Shown here: positions 21,897 through 29,619 of the stretch, one piece after another
Layout: every line of letters begins with the position of its first letter
How positions within the stretch are numbered: the first letter of the stretch is position 1
From: STD1-204 sp041649895
Lineage (GTDB): Bacteria > Patescibacteriota > Minisyncoccia > Minisyncoccales > Minisyncoccaceae
Length of the DNA: 37,752 nucleotides
Reading direction: 5' to 3'
NCBI GenBank assembly: GCA_041649895.1
Contig: JBAZMG010000001.1
Location: forward strand, 1 to 37,752
The notes under the pieces: generated by a model
The model's input: only the letters and a program-made list of their open reading frames with translations
Databases searched by the model: none
What the model was told of the DNA's origin: nothing
Translations under genes and position numbers: made by a program

Positions 21897-23741
21897 TTAG
21901 TTTGGCGGAGGACCGAAATCCATATTAGTGCTTTTGGTGTTTGCGTTATTTGTGGTAGTGGTTTGGGTTGTGGACCTATTGCTCCCGGTACCGAATTGGA
22001 GCAAGCTTTGTCCTTGCGATTGGCTGTTCGTCTTCGCGGTCGCGGTAATGGTTTTCAATACTATTTGATCTCCTTCGGACAATCCGCTTGTGATTTCCGT
22101 ATAAGTATCGTTTGAAGAACCGATTTCAACGACCTGTTGGGTCACATTGCTCAAACTGATACCGCCATTATTGTTAAGTTTGTCGTCGGCTACTTTCTCC
22201 GACGGCATCTCGACATAATTTACTCCACCGGAAGTCTTTATCGCTGAATTCGAAACCAATAACCCCTCTTTGGCGTCTGTAATGATCGATGCCGAGACGC
22301 TCATCCCGGGTTTAATTAATTCGCTTTGAGTGTCAAAATTTATTTTTACGGCGTAGCTAACCACCCCCTGGCTCGCGGTACCGATACTGTCCACTTCCGC
22401 CACTTCTCCGGCGATATTCAGATCACTGACCGCGTCAAAAGCTAGCGTTGCTTTTTGTCCGACCTTTACTTTGGCAACATCAACTTCATTTAAAGTGATT
22501 TCGGCTATTTGACTATCGGTAATTATCGTGGCGATCGCGGTTCCCGAAGAAGCCGAATCTCCTTTTTTCATATCAACCGAAGCGATCGTTCCCGAAAAAG
22601 GAGCGTATATGTAGTATTTCGCCAAATTCGCTTTCGCGTCCGCTAAGGCGTTCTCTTTTTGTTTGATGGACAATTCTTGCGATTGAATATCCAGTGCGTC
22701 CGCTCCATTCATAAGCTCTTCCAATGATTTTTGCTTTTCAATGATCGTCCTCGCCGTATTGATCGATGAATTCTTGGAATTTTGGATAGTCTGCTTTATC
22801 GAAAGCAAGCTCGAAAGAAAACCATTGGTCGTGCCGGTATAGCTATCCAAGCTTGAAAGATGAGTGTCGGCGACAGCGCTCGGTCTTATGTTTCTCGCTA
22901 TGAGCAGATCCTTGTAAAATTGAACCAGATTATTGGCACTCTTTGTCGCTTCGGCGATACTTTTTACGGAATCATAAGTCTCACCAATCAAGGCCTCAAT
23001 AGCGGCGGGCGAAGAATATCTATCGGTATTTTTATAGTCTTCAAAATTTTTATCATACATTTGACGCGCCGAATAATATTTATCGAATGCGTCCTGCTTG
23101 TATTGTAATATCTTCTCATCGTAATTTTTCACTGAATCGCCGTAATAATCGGCGTTTCCTTGCGACTGGCTGAAAGTTTTTCCATACAGAATATCGTTTA
23201 ATCCGGACATTATCGAGGGCAGTTCCAAAAACGCGTTGGCAACGGAATTAAACCCGTCGTCATACGCTTTGTTTAATGATTCTTCCGCCGAATTTTTTGA
23301 TTGTTCCGCTTGAGCCAGCGCGTCCTCGGCTTGCAAGACGGAAAGTTCCGATGCCGGCTGTTTTAATTTTTCAAGCGAAAGATTGGCGGAGTCCAATGCC
23401 GCTTGCGCGTCTCGTATGCTTTTCTCCGCGTCCGTGGTATCAATTTTGGCAAGCAAAGTTCCGGCCGATACCTTCTGCCCGGCCTTGGCCGATAGATAAA
23501 CAATATCTCCCGATGCTTTCGGCTTAATATCCACCTGGCTTGAAGAAGAGACTTGGCCTGTGCCGGAAACCGACGATATGAGAGTGCCTCTTTCCACCGC
23601 CGCGACAACATAGCTTGCCTCAGCAATCTTGTTTTTATTTAAAAAGTTAAAACCGAAATAACCGGCGGCGAGAATAAGAACCGCCAAGATCAATGAAAAA
23701 ATTTTATGGCTGAAAATAAATTTGAATATTTTTTTAAACAT
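21897..23741 (-). CDS. HlyD/MacA-type adaptor subunit with a long helical insertion
   Basis: 614 residues, much longer than usual for MacA (about 370). It has an N-terminal anchor (about 13-34), a lipoyl half with KAGQKVSAGTLLAKI (86-100) and a hairpin arm (about 105-160). Then comes an inserted block, about 160-325, predicted as several helices rich in Tyr/Asn/Ser. The return arm runs about 326-373 and the second lipoyl half starts YIYAPFSGTIASVDMKKGD (378-). Beta-barrel domains follow, and the tail is low-complexity (Ser/Gln/Thr/Asn). The insertion sits at the same place as the beta-rich one in the other adaptor but is unrelated in sequence type. It follows the DUF5666-like gene after 2 bases. 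Confidence 0.85.
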   Translation of the reverse strand: MFKKIFKFIFSHKIFSLILAVLILAAGYFGFNFLNKNKIAEASYVVAAVERGTLISSVSGTGQVSSSSQVDIKPKASGDIVYLSAKAGQKVSAGTLLAKIDTTDAEKSIRDAQAALDSANLSLEKLKQPASELSVLQAEDALAQAEQSKNSAEESLNKAYDDGFNSVANAFLELPSIMSGLNDILYGKTFSQSQGNADYYGDSVKNYDEKILQYKQDAFDKYYSARQMYDKNFEDYKNTDRYSSPAAIEALIGETYDSVKSIAEATKSANNLVQFYKDLLIARNIRPSAVADTHLSSLDSYTGTTNGFLSSLLSIKQTIQNSKNSSINTARTIIEKQKSLEELMNGADALDIQSQELSIKQKENALADAKANLAKYYIYAPFSGTIASVDMKKGDSASSGTAIATIITDSQIAEITLNEVDVAKVKVGQKATLAFDAVSDLNIAGEVAEVDSIGTASQGVVSYAVKINFDTQSELIKPGMSVSASIITDAKEGLLVSNSAIKTSGGVNYVEMPSEKVADDKLNNNGGISLSNVTQQVVEIGSSNDTYTEITSGLSEGDQIVLKTITATAKTNSQSQGQSLLQFGTGSNRSTTQTTTTNNANTKSTNMDFGPPPN

Positions 23742-23743
23742 AT

Positions 23744-24247
23744 TTAAAATTGCGCGTTATTATCATTATTGGGCGGGGGCATAAGGCCTTGTTCGGGGCT
23801 GGGTAAAATTCTAACCAGTTTTGCTTCGATTTGCCCCTCACTATCGGGCTCTCCGATCACGACAATAAAATCATCCACCTTAAGATCGGTTAATTTTATG
23901 TCTTCTCTAAGCCTTCTCAAAACGGATACGCCCTCTTTTATCACTACCGTTTTTTCCGTATTCTCCCGGTCCTTGATCACAAGAGTGGATCCGTCTATTT
24001 TTATTATCTGTCCGATTATTCCATGCGCGCCCATAAACTCATCATGTCCGGGCATATTGCCGGGAAATTTTGGAGCCGGACCGGCGAAATTACGATAGTA
24101 ATTTTCGCCCCACTTGTAGGAAAAACTCGCTTTTTTAAATCCCGCGGACATTCCCGCGCTAAAGACAAGCAAAACCAGAATCAACCCGGCGACTGACCAG
24201 GTTATAATACTGAAAGTTTTTGATTGAAAAAATTTATTAAGATCCAT
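23744..24247 (-). CDS. Membrane-anchored DUF5666-like protein of the exporter operon
   Basis: 167 residues. A short cytosolic start, one membrane helix (about 14-37) and a linker with aromatic and Pro residues (KFPGNMPGHDEFMG). Then a small beta domain: GIIGQIIKIDGSTLVIKDRENTEKTVVI ... DLKVDDFIVVIGEPDSEGQIEAKLVRIL. The strand pattern matches DUF5666 and the neighbour at 19435-19890. It overlaps the preceding gene by 11 bases and precedes the adaptor by 2 bases, so it is part of the exporter operon and may be an accessory extracytoplasmic subunit. Confidence 0.68.
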   Translation of the reverse strand: MDLNKFFQSKTFSIITWSVAGLILVLLVFSAGMSAGFKKASFSYKWGENYYRNFAGPAPKFPGNMPGHDEFMGAHGIIGQIIKIDGSTLVIKDRENTEKTVVIKEGVSVLRRLREDIKLTDLKVDDFIVVIGEPDSEGQIEAKLVRILPSPEQGLMPPPNNDNNAQF

Positions 24248-24644
24248 ATTGATTGTTTACTGTTCTCATATTGTTGATAATTTTTATATCTTTCGCCGTC
24301 AATTTTAAAAGTTGAAGCAAGATAAAAATCGCTCCGAGGAAAATCGCTGTTTCCATTATCGGAAAAGTTTCGAGAAGGGTTAAAAAGAAAGACTGCCAAT
24401 AACTCAGAACAACCGAGGTATCGGAAAAGATAAGCGATGAATATTCTGAAAAACCGGATTCAACGAACATTGATCGAGCGGATCCAAAAGCGTAAACAAG
24501 CGCCGGAATCAACCCGGCAATAGCGACAAAGAAAGCAAAAACCCGCCTTTTCAACGCTAAAAGTCTTTCCTCTCGATCTATCCGCGCGATCACTTTATCT
24601 AAAAGATATGCCGGCGGCTCTATGTTTCCGTATTTTTTGCCCAT
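24237..24644 (-). CDS. Small membrane protein after the ECF sigma gene; candidate anti-sigma factor
   Basis: 135 residues. A cytosolic N-terminal segment of about 33 residues (EPPAYLLDKVIARIDREERLLALKRR), then hydrophobic helices at about 34-56, 80-95 and 95-118, and a short C-terminal helix. I do not recognise a domain by sequence and no zinc-binding HxxxCxxC is present. The short amphipathic N-terminal helix, the membrane anchor and the position right after an ECF sigma gene are what would be expected for a membrane anti-sigma factor. A terminator lies between the two genes, so they are not simply one transcript. This is inference only. Confidence 0.55.
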   Translation of the reverse strand: MGKKYGNIEPPAYLLDKVIARIDREERLLALKRRVFAFFVAIAGLIPALVYAFGSARSMFVESGFSEYSSLIFSDTSVVLSYWQSFFLTLLETFPIMETAIFLGAIFILLQLLKLTAKDIKIINNMRTVNNQYGS

Positions 24645-24755
24645 ACTTATAATACGTTTGAAAAGTTTTTTTGGTGCGCTCGGTCAAAACGATTCAAGAT
24701 CAGGCACAGATCAAAAATGCCTTAAACCGCACAAAAAAAGCTTGTTCAATGTAAA

Positions 24756-24778
24756 AAAACGCCCCTGATGGGCGTTTT
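24756..24778 (-). terminator. Rho-independent terminator after the ECF sigma gene
   Basis: A perfect 9-bp stem AAAACGCCC/GGGCGTTTT around a 5-base loop, with T/A runs on both sides. It lies 10 bases past the sigma-factor stop and about 110 bases before the start of the next gene. Confidence 0.85.
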
Positions 24779-24788
24779 AAAACTCGAA

Positions 24789-25346
24789 TTAACTTAACGA
24801 TTTTTTCAATTGCGTCAATCCCCGCCTATATCTGCTTTTCACGGTATTGATCGATTCCCCCGTTAACTCGGAGATCTCCCTGAACGTCATCTGATTTTCA
24901 TAGCGAAGGGCCACAATCTTTTGGTATTTTTCCGACAATTTGCCGATCGCGCCGCTTATTTTATTTTTCCACTCTTTAAGTTCGAAAATTTCCAAGGGCA
25001 ATGGACTGAAGTCGATCAGGTTTTCAATAAATTTATTCCCCTCTCCCTCATTCTCAAAACGCGAAAACGGAATTGTTTTTTTCTTTCTATTAAAATCAAT
25101 TGAAGTGTTCTTGGCGATCTCAAAGATCCATGTTTTGAATTTTTTGTTTTGATCAAATCTTTTAATGTTGCGCCACACTTTCACAAACGCTTCCTGAGTT
25201 ATGTCTTCCGCCGCCTCCGCGTCCCCGCAAAAACTATAGGCGAAATTATATATCGGTTTCAAATATCGAGAGATTAAAATCTCGAGAGCCTTTTTTTCGC
25301 CCCTAAGATACTTGCCCACAAGTTGTTCATCGGAAAGTTTATTCAT
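24789..25346 (-). CDS. ECF-type sigma factor (sigma-70 family)
   Basis: 185 residues with the two ECF domains. Sigma-2 spans about 22-95: RYLKPIYNFAYSFCGDAEAAEDITQEAFVKVWRNIKRFD, then FKTWIFEIAKNTSIDFNRKKK. Sigma-4 spans about 132-182: LSEKYQKIVALRYENQMTFREISELTGESINTVKSRYRRGLTQLKK. It has no sigma-3 domain. A perfect TATAAT lies only 3 bases upstream of the ATG on the minus strand (25350-25355); if used, the transcript would be leaderless or start within the first codon. The downstream exporter operon and possible anti-sigma make a regulatory unit likely, probably for envelope stress. Confidence 0.93.
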   Translation of the reverse strand: MNKLSDEQLVGKYLRGEKKALEILISRYLKPIYNFAYSFCGDAEAAEDITQEAFVKVWRNIKRFDQNKKFKTWIFEIAKNTSIDFNRKKKTIPFSRFENEGEGNKFIENLIDFSPLPLEIFELKEWKNKISGAIGKLSEKYQKIVALRYENQMTFREISELTGESINTVKSRYRRGLTQLKKSLS

Positions 25347-25456
25347 ATCATTATATCTATCACAAATACGAAAAAAATCAAATAAAATTTTACGCGCGCG
25401 GAATTATTTTGCCTCCGTGATCACTATCGCTTTTTTTCAAAAAAGTTTTTATATTG

Positions 25457-26695
25457 CTATTTTTTCAGATCCTGTTTGTAAACACCGCTCCTTCCGCCGT
25501 TCCCGTTTTTCAAAATATCATAAGACGGAATTCCGAACACCTCAAGCCTGTTGTCCAAAAAATCTGAGAAAACAAGGCGTGTTCCGTCGTTTGAGACCGC
25601 GAGAGCGGTCGGCTGATTTCCTCCGACGATCGCGTCAAGCATCTTCCCTGTTTCCGTGTCAAACAAAAGCACCGAACCCCAATCGGGCCCTGGCACATAA
25701 TAATTGGTGTCCGAATAATTGGTTCCGCGGCACGAAACGAATAATATCTTCTTGTCCGGGCTCAAGGCGATCGTGTTCGGATTAACATCCGTGTCCGCGA
25801 ATTTTTTAACTTCGTTTGTCGAGAGATTAAGGGTAAAGATGGCGGCGTTGGCCATATCCGAAATATATAAAACGTTTTTGCTTTCATCCGCCACAAAATG
25901 GCGCATTGCTCCTTCGTTCTTGTAAATGATCTCGCCCTTACCGGTGGACAAGTCAATCTTCTGAATCTCACCCTTATCAAACCCCGCGACATATAGATAT
26001 TTGCCGTCTTCAGTTGTATAAAGCCCACGCGGAGTTTTCACCGTGGGTATGCGGCGAATCAATTTCCCGGCTACGAGATCGATCTCCGAAACATCGTTCC
26101 CCGACCAATTGGAGGCGTAAATCTTTTTTCCGTCTTTTGCCAATTCCAAAACTTTCGTCCACGCGCTCTTGGTGTCAAAGACGCGCGTAATTTCTTTTGT
26201 CGCGGCGTCGATTTCAAAAACTCGAGCTGTTTCCATCTGACTCACGTATACTTTTTTACCATCAAATGAAAAAACCGCTTCGACTCCCCCGCCATTCTCA
26301 AGGTTTATGTCTTTTATCTTTTTCCCGGTAATAGCGCTAAAAACGCTTACACCCCTCGTTTTATTCAAAAGCATTGTCGTCCAGATCTCTTTGCCATCCG
26401 GACTGAAAACAGCGCCCTTGGGCGAAGGCACGGATTCGATATTGAACAAATGGCGCACCAATTGCCCTGCCGGATCTTTAATATTAGCATCCACAAAATC
26501 AGCGCTTACTGTTTGTTTATTGTCAACTTGATTATTATCCGTTTGTTTTTCTTCGATCGGATTTTTAATTCCGGAGGTATTGTTCGGCACAAAATTAAAA
26601 TCACCTCGAACAAACAACACCCCGACCACGACCACAGCCGCTACAATCGCCAAGATTATAAAGTATAATTTTTTGTTTTTTGGTTTTTGGTTCAC
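25457..26695 (-). CDS. Membrane-anchored YVTN/NHL-type beta-propeller protein
   Basis: 412 residues. An N-terminal signal anchor (about 9-29), an Asn/Gln/Lys linker, then six or seven propeller blades of about 42 residues with recurring motifs such as VFSPDGKEIW, FSFDGKKVYVSQ, LAKDGKKIYASNWSGNDVSEID, TTEDGKYLYVAGFDKGEI, LSPDKKILFVSCRG and VSNDGTRLVFSDFLDNRLEVF. That is the YVTN pattern of extracytoplasmic propellers. The start is a GTG (complement 26693-26695), overlapping the stop of the upstream gene by 4 bases (GTGA), so translation is coupled to it. Probably an extracytoplasmic scaffold or binding protein; ligand unknown. Confidence 0.85.
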   Translation of the reverse strand: MNQKPKNKKLYFIILAIVAAVVVVGVLFVRGDFNFVPNNTSGIKNPIEEKQTDNNQVDNKQTVSADFVDANIKDPAGQLVRHLFNIESVPSPKGAVFSPDGKEIWTTMLLNKTRGVSVFSAITGKKIKDINLENGGGVEAVFSFDGKKVYVSQMETARVFEIDAATKEITRVFDTKSAWTKVLELAKDGKKIYASNWSGNDVSEIDLVAGKLIRRIPTVKTPRGLYTTEDGKYLYVAGFDKGEIQKIDLSTGKGEIIYKNEGAMRHFVADESKNVLYISDMANAAIFTLNLSTNEVKKFADTDVNPNTIALSPDKKILFVSCRGTNYSDTNYYVPGPDWGSVLLFDTETGKMLDAIVGGNQPTALAVSNDGTRLVFSDFLDNRLEVFGIPSYDILKNGNGGRSGVYKQDLKK

Positions 26696-28044
26696 GGATT
26701 TGGTATTAAAACACTGCTACATCTGCAATCAGAGGTACATTTTTCTCCTTCCCCGCCGGCACTGTCCATACATATGTATTTTTTTGTTTTTTGAAACCAA
26801 GAATCATCGCTTAACTCCGCTTGAATGCAATATTTATCTCCTTTGAAGCTTGTTAACACATTGCCGCTCTTGCTGATAATTTCATCAATAAGAATTTTTC
26901 CCTCTCCTGAAGTGGTAAAGTTGCTCAAGCTATTGCCATAACTGCCGTTGGCAATTTTGTAAATCTCTGCCTCTGATCGAAGCATATCCATATCCGCCCG
27001 TATTCGGGCGTCTTTAGCGACATTTCCGGCTCCGCTCATTGAATTGACCAATAATAATGGCATACCGACAAACACCCCGATTATTAGAACAACGGCGACA
27101 ACAATAAAAAATATGAAAATCCCGTTTTTAGTCTCACGCACCGGAGAATTGGATTGGAACTTAATGGTTTTAATATTTTTAAAAACCAGAAATTGATAGA
27201 TTGACGCGAGAGGAAACGCGATAACATTGAATATTCCCAAAAACAGAATACCAACAAGGCTGATGATGGGATTGAGTTGGTTGAGGTTAGCCAATATAAG
27301 ACGCATAGCCAGCTGAACAACGATCAAGAATACAATTATAAACGCCGTCCTTCCCAGTACTCCCCACCAAAAACCTCTTACATATTCACGGCTTCTACCC
27401 AGAGCCCGCATTCCTTTTTCTTCGCCGCTAATCAATATGTATTGGTAAAAAGATAACCAGACAGCAATTATGATTCCGGGAATAATAAATAAAATAGTCG
27501 CTCCGAAGATCAATAAAGAGGCCAGGAGGGTTGTGGCGGCATACGACCAAAAAATTTTAAAAGTTCTTTTATAGGCGCCAATGGCCGAAAGACTATCATC
27601 AACTATCGCGCTCATAAAAGCGATTTGCGAACAAATAATTGTAAATAAAAAAATAAAAAATCCTAAAATATACAATCCAAATTCAATAATTCCGTCGTCG
27701 TGAAATAAAAAAAGGATTGCCGCTCCGGCAACGAGGACCGCGAACATAAATATAATGGGCGACAAAAAAATTCTCACGAACACCCAAAAACGATTTTTAA
27801 GAACTACCAACGCCCGCGACATCAATTCAAATGGGTTATAGAATTTTTCACCTCCCGGTTGGCTGACCGATCCTCCCGTAGAGCTATCAAAAGTACTCGC
27901 AAAACCATTATTTACAAAAGCAAAAGAAGATCTTATCTCTTCGTCCGTCCACCCGACCGACAAGAGATCTTTGGCTATTTCTTCATCCGTTTTTCCCGTA
28001 GCGCGGGATTTTTCGATAAAATCATTTACTTGGTCATTCGCCAT
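26692..28044 (-). CDS. Polytopic membrane protein with UBA-like N-terminus and pilin-like C-terminal domain
   Basis: 450 residues in three parts. Residues 1-45 form a short helical module (VNDFIEKSRATGKTDEEIAKDLLSVGWTDEEIRSSF) that also starts the protein at 35968-36501. Residues about 88-290 hold five hydrophobic segments with EKGMRALGRSREYVRGFWWGVLGR, like membrane domains found with glycerophosphodiester phosphodiesterases. A sixth helix (about 308-333) is followed by a soluble tail, NVAKDARIRADMDMLRSEAEIYKIANGSY, that resembles the alpha-1C and following part of type IV pilins, with closing cysteines (about 406-441). It is the first gene of a pair with the propeller protein. The role is unknown. 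Confidence 0.72.
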   Translation of the reverse strand: MANDQVNDFIEKSRATGKTDEEIAKDLLSVGWTDEEIRSSFAFVNNGFASTFDSSTGGSVSQPGGEKFYNPFELMSRALVVLKNRFWVFVRIFLSPIIFMFAVLVAGAAILFLFHDDGIIEFGLYILGFFIFLFTIICSQIAFMSAIVDDSLSAIGAYKRTFKIFWSYAATTLLASLLIFGATILFIIPGIIIAVWLSFYQYILISGEEKGMRALGRSREYVRGFWWGVLGRTAFIIVFLIVVQLAMRLILANLNQLNPIISLVGILFLGIFNVIAFPLASIYQFLVFKNIKTIKFQSNSPVRETKNGIFIFFIVVAVVLIIGVFVGMPLLLVNSMSGAGNVAKDARIRADMDMLRSEAEIYKIANGSYGNSLSNFTTSGEGKILIDEIISKSGNVLTSFKGDKYCIQAELSDDSWFQKTKKYICMDSAGGEGEKCTSDCRCSSVLIPNP

Positions 28045-28081
28045 ATTATTTGGATATATTTAACTTTCTTATGTTATAAAT

Positions 28082-28110
28082 ATTATAACAATATTTTTAA
28101 AATAAAACAA
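28082..28110 (-). promoter_or_regulatory. Promoter for the membrane protein and propeller pair
   Basis: Minus-strand TTGTTT (28105-28110), a 17-base spacer and TATAAT (28082-28087), 37 bases before the start at 28044. Confidence 0.65.
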
Positions 28111-28177
28111 AAAATTCGCAAAGAACAAAATGCGGATTGATGTTGACTTTTGGTTTCGCCTGTGTTTGGATGATACT

Positions 28178-28202
28178 TAAGCAATGCTTTTAAGCTTGCT
28201 TA
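28178..28202 (+). promoter_or_regulatory. Leader hairpin upstream of the UMP synthase gene
   Basis: TAAGCAA (28178-28184) pairs with TTGCTTA (28196-28202), and the inner GCTT/AAGC can extend the stem. It ends 12 bases before the Shine-Dalgarno. It has no T run and so is not a terminator; it may be a regulator site or an mRNA stabilising hairpin. A TTGACT at 28143-28148 is a possible -35 box, but no good -10 lies at the right spacing. Confidence 0.35.
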
Positions 28203-28214
28203 GTTCTTAATATC

Positions 28215-28221
28215 AAGGAGG
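28215..28221 (+). promoter_or_regulatory. Strong Shine-Dalgarno of the UMP synthase gene
   Basis: AAGGAGG, five bases ahead of the ATG at 28227. This is a full consensus site, while most genes in the window have AT-rich starts without one. It fixes the start codon. Confidence 0.75.
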
Positions 28222-28226
28222 ATGAG

Positions 28227-29552
28227 ATGCAAAGAAATTATCTACCATCAACACCATGGATATTGCCCGAAGAGCAACTACAGACCGTGAAAAGACTGTG
28301 GGATCTCGGGTTAATAAGAGTAAGCAACAAAAGGGATTTGTCCCTAAGAAATGGCGGAAATACTGACATATATATGGGGCTGAGAGACGCACGAAATGAT
28401 CCCGACGCGATCTACTATGTCTCCGATCTCTTTGCCGAACCGTTAAGCCGGTTGAACATAGACCGCTTCATTGAAATCCCCGACTCAGTATCGTGTTTCG
28501 CGGGTCCGATCTCGCTTATGACAGGCCTGCCCTATGTGACCATTCGAGAACAGGCCAAAGAAGGAAGGGTTTCCGACGCAAAAATAATCGGAAATTTAAA
28601 TCCGGGAGATTGTGTTGTCGGAATCGACGATGTCATTACCGACGGCGCGTCAAAAGAAGCCCTGTATCGGGAATGCAAAAAACGCGGAGCCAACGTTCTC
28701 GGACTCATTGTTCTTGTTGATCGACAACAGGGGTGGCAAAAATTCTTCAAGGAACGCGGTATCGAGCTCAAGGTATGGGCGGGAATGACGCTTCACGATG
28801 TAAGACGATGCCTGATCGAGCTCGAAATATTGGAACGATGCGATCCAATCGTTGAGAAGAGAAATCCCATAATCATCGCTCTCGACGGAAAGAATTGGGA
28901 GGACTTACTGCCGATAATCGACCCTCTGCGACCAACAGGCTGTATATTCAAGGCGAATGACCTGATCTTTGCCAAAGGCTTTGACAATCTTATACCGGAT
29001 CTGTCGGTCTATGGCAGAGTAATGGTGGATATCAAGAACCACGACACCCCGAACACGATCATTAACACCTGTACCCGCTTACGGAAACATAATCCGTGGG
29101 CAGTGACGATTCACGCGTCCGGCGGTCCGGAAATGATCGGGGAGGCGGTTAAAACGCTTAAGGGCACGGACACCAGGGTTCTCGCGGTAACATTACTAAC
29201 CTCGATTGACCCTGATACGTGCGAGGAAATATATGTTCGCCAGCCGATCGACCAAGTACTCAAGCTCGCCGAAATAGCCGTGAAAGCAGGTGCTGATGGA
29301 CTGGTGTGCTCTCCGGAAGAAGTACCCTTATTACGAAAGGAGTGTCCGCTCACAATCCTCGTCGTCCCCGGCATAAGATCGCCGGAAAAGACGGTTACGG
29401 CTGACGATCAAAAAAGAACCGGCACACCGGAACAAGTGATAGACGATGGAGGCAATTACATTGTGATCGGAAGACAGATCCTCCAAGCGTCCGACCCTGT
29501 CGCTGAAGTGAACAGGATCATCACCGCGGAACTGGGTATGTCCGCCGCTTGA
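28227..29552 (+). CDS. Orotate phosphoribosyltransferase-OMP decarboxylase fusion (UMP synthase)
   Basis: The last two steps of de novo UMP synthesis in one 441-residue protein. The N-terminal half (about 10-200) is a type I phosphoribosyltransferase with the PRPP loop GIDDVITDGAS (132-142) and the REQAKEGR segment typical of OPRT. The C-terminal half (about 210-435) is an OMP decarboxylase barrel with IIIALDGKNW, the catalytic DIKNHD (D268, K270, D273), TIHASGGPEM, VVPGIRSP (R384) and a phosphate-binding GRQI (R416). All catalytic landmarks are present, so both activities look intact. The order OPRT-OMPDC is that of the animal enzyme. The gene is alone on the plus strand, with its own strong Shine-Dalgarno and terminator. 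No other pyrimidine gene is in the window. It may be a transfer. Confidence 0.93.
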   Translation: MQRNYLPSTPWILPEEQLQTVKRLWDLGLIRVSNKRDLSLRNGGNTDIYMGLRDARNDPDAIYYVSDLFAEPLSRLNIDRFIEIPDSVSCFAGPISLMTGLPYVTIREQAKEGRVSDAKIIGNLNPGDCVVGIDDVITDGASKEALYRECKKRGANVLGLIVLVDRQQGWQKFFKERGIELKVWAGMTLHDVRRCLIELEILERCDPIVEKRNPIIIALDGKNWEDLLPIIDPLRPTGCIFKANDLIFAKGFDNLIPDLSVYGRVMVDIKNHDTPNTIINTCTRLRKHNPWAVTIHASGGPEMIGEAVKTLKGTDTRVLAVTLLTSIDPDTCEEIYVRQPIDQVLKLAEIAVKAGADGLVCSPEEVPLLRKECPLTILVVPGIRSPEKTVTADDQKRTGTPEQVIDDGGNYIVIGRQILQASDPVAEVNRIITAELGMSAA

Positions 29553-29568
29553 AGATCAGGCACATTAT

Positions 29569-29609
29569 CGAGATATGAGAAATTAAATTTTCGAGTATCT
29601 CGTTTTTTT
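29569..29609 (+). terminator. Terminator of the UMP synthase gene
   Basis: CGAGATA (29569-29575) pairs with TATCTCG (29596-29602), with further AT pairing inside, and is followed by seven T (29603-29609). It starts 17 bases after the stop and ends before the convergent deaminase gene. Confidence 0.75.
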
Positions 29610-29619
29610 ATACAAAAGT

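Noticed and set aside
24696..24708. A 13-base sequence repeated at 29552-29564
   Set aside because: Several repeats of that length are expected by chance in a window this size, and the contexts are unrelated.
25312..25785. Plus-strand frame between the sigma factor and the propeller gene
   Set aside because: It overlaps both genes in antisense and has a low-complexity basic translation.
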